NCBI GenBank assembly: GCA_016713425.1
Contig: JADJPE010000005.1
Location: forward strand, 2,480,001 to 2,544,000
Direction of reading: 5' to 3'
Length of the DNA stretch: 64,000 nt
DNA from: Deltaproteobacteria bacterium
Lineage (GTDB): Bacteria > Myxococcota > Kuafuiibacteriia > Kuafuiibacteriales > Kuafuiibacteriaceae
Shown: positions 62,565-64,000 of the stretch, piece after piece
Numbering within the stretch: position 1 is the stretch's first letter
Layout of the letters: each line of letters begins with the position of its first letter
The notes under the pieces: generated by a model
What the model saw: only the letters and a program-made list of their open reading frames with translations
What the model was told of the DNA's origin: nothing
The model's database searches: none
Translations under genes and position numbers: made by a program

Positions 62565-63808
62565 CTATCGAAAGGGAGGCCGTGGTTCGAGCTGGAGCAT
62601 GCGTCTTAGGCGATCGACGACCAGTGCCGTGTCGGCACGGGTTATCGGTTGCGCCGGACAGAACTCGGTGCTCGAGCAGCCGACCATCGCGGATAGATCT
62701 CTCATCTTCTGGACGTACGGAAAGAATGCGTTGGTGCTGCGCACATCGCTGAAATGTGGCTCTGCCGAGGCGTCGTCGACTTCGAAGCCGAAGGCGCGCG
62801 TGGCGAAAGCCGCCATGTGCTGTCGCTCCACTGGGGCGTCGGGACAGTAGCGCCGCGGGGAGACCGAACACCCTCCCGTGATGCCCAGCGCGGCGAACGC
62901 CTCGACCGATGCGTAGTACCAAGCGTCGCTGGACACATCCTCGAATGTTGGGGACGCAGGCGGCGGCGGAATCCGACGATCTGCGCCCACCAGCAGCACT
63001 TTCGCGGCCTGGGCGCGAGACAAGATCCCATCCGGGTGGAATGAGTCCCTCTCCCCAACCATGATGCCGTTGAGCGACATCATCTGGATTGCAGACCAGG
63101 CGGCGTGTGAGCGAGGAACATCCTCGAGTCTTGGCCGACTTTGGGTTCGAAACAGTAGGTGGCCGAGTCCCAGTAGCAGGTGCCTACGCTCTTTCCGAGA
63201 CTCGCATATCGGGCGGTGATGCGCTCGATCCATTCGCGGTAAATGCTGGCGGCCAGTGGGAGGTTGCCGCCAGCGAAGCCGTCCATGCTTGTTACACCGG
63301 CCGCGGTTGCTTGCCCGCCAACCCAGTCGGTCTCCTCGACCAACGCGACGCGAAGCCCCAAACGGGCTGCTTGGATGGCTGCGCCACTGCCTCCGGTGCC
63401 CGCGCCGAAGATCACGAGATCGTATAGATCGGAAGGAATAGGGGGGCTTTCGGCGTCATCGCGTTGGGTGCCAGCGTCGTCATGCGCAGGTGGGACCGGA
63501 GTGTCTGCGTTGGCATCTCCAATTCCAGGCGGCAAAGAGGTGGTGGCATCGATGGCTACGGGGGCCGAGACGCTGGCATCTTCGCCTCGACCCGAATCTT
63601 CAGGGTGTCCAGAGTCGGGGTTGCCGTATGGAGAGCCGACGTCGCCTTGAGACTCGGCCGGATCGGGCGCGGAGCTGGGCTGAGTCGACGAAGACGGTTC
63701 TTGCCTGACGCTGCAGCCGGCCACCGCCGGAGCCACTGCGAGTGCGGCTGCGATGATGGCGAGTGTCCGCGATAGATCTCTCGGGGGTCTTGCTTTTCCT
63801 CGTCCCAT
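62565..63808 (-). pseudogene. FAD-dependent oxidoreductase-SLH gene with internal deletion and frameshift
   Basis: From ATG 63808 one frame gives a lipoprotein signal (lipobox VAGC), an Asp/Ser/Pro linker and the start of an FAD_oxidored domain with dinucleotide motif GAGTGGSGAA and DWVGGQATAAGVTSMDG; it reaches RMFLAH and then stops at 63080. A second frame from about 63125 to 62565 continues with three S-layer homology repeats (AAWSAIQMMSLNGIMVG; FEDVSSDAWYYASVEAFAAL; HFSDVRSTNAFFPYVQKM). The bulk of the FAD enzyme, several hundred residues, is absent. Both pieces are in the same order as in a fused parent, so an internal deletion that also shifted the frame is the simplest reading. Confidence 0.7.
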
Positions 63809-64000
63809 GCGCTCTTGGGGCGAGGTTGGGACGACGCCGCCTGTCCGTCAACTCGACAGGTGGAAGAAGCCGGGTCTTCGTTATCGACTTAGCGAACTGC
63901 GGGTCCAGGGTGCCTCGACGCCGGTCACTTCGCGTGACGATATCCGAGCTCTGAATGATCGTTTCGGCGAGGCGTCGCGCGGTTAAGCTCTCGACCGCGC

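Noticed and set aside
63753..63986. Plus-strand frame of 77 codons at the right edge (MRSWGEVG... RALNDRF)
   Set aside because: Its sequence is not implausible, but it overlaps the start of the FAD-SLH gene head-on, lacks a ribosome site and shows no known motif; too weak to call.

Overview
The window is a GC-rich bacterial chromosome segment with no rRNA, tRNA, CRISPR array or intact insertion sequence that I can see. The gene content points to a predatory or soil-type member of the Myxococcota (delta-proteobacterial lineage): several eukaryotic-like Ser/Thr kinases, PEGA, FG-GAP and FHA proteins, lipoproteins with Asp/Ala/Pro-rich linkers, a REC-AAA-Fis sigma-54 activator, many TPR proteins, a caspase-like remnant and a deoxyhypusine-synthase-like protein. 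I cannot name a genus from the sequence alone.

Left part (1-13.3 kb, mostly minus strand): an alpha-amylase-family enzyme cut by the window edge, ssb, then a run reading right to left: DacB-type D,D-carboxypeptidase, a coupled hypothetical protein, a secreted PQQ sugar-dehydrogenase-like protein, a membrane Ser/Thr kinase, an FG-GAP lipoprotein and a PEGA/TPR-like secreted protein. nagZ starts divergently from dacB, so two peptidoglycan turnover genes share one promoter region.

Middle part (14.5-39.9 kb): TPR lipoprotein, two alpha/beta hydrolases, a PilZ-like/TPR protein with an 18-bp coding repeat, mgtE facing a sigma-54 activator across a 13 x 13-bp minisatellite, glnE, a REC/J-like/TPR protein, a PilZ protein, an ECF sigma factor, an FHA protein, an OsmC-family protein, a two-HKD phospholipase-D-like protein, a thioesterase-hydrolase pair, an M50-like protease, a Bax-inhibitor-1 family protein, a second Ser/Thr kinase and a deoxyhypusine-synthase-like enzyme. 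A broken four-helix-bundle (S23) gene lies at 33 kb.

Right part (40-64 kb): a decayed caspase-like gene beside a 25-bp inverted repeat, then a tight four-gene operon (lipoprotein, beta-barrel protein, lipid-anchored hydrolase, and a 1359-residue kinase/AAA/TPR regulator whose kinase domain is split by a low-complexity insert). It meets an FHA-GGDEF protein head-on, followed by a PocR-PAS-PAS-GAF-GGDEF-EAL protein and a minus-strand operon of PAS histidine kinase, Rcp1-like receiver and REC-PAS-GAF-GGDEF-EAL protein. This stretch (44.6-58.1 kb) is a phosphorylation and cyclic-di-GMP signalling island. The last 6 kb are in decay: a frameshifted beta-helix lipoprotein, a lipoprotein without its signal peptide, an intact CNNM/CBS (CorC/HlyC) transporter and an FAD-oxidoreductase-SLH gene with an internal deletion.

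A recurring theme is short tandem repeats. Those inside genes have units of 9, 12, 15 or 18 bp; those between genes have units of 10, 13 or 14 bp. This suggests active strand slippage with selection for reading frame.
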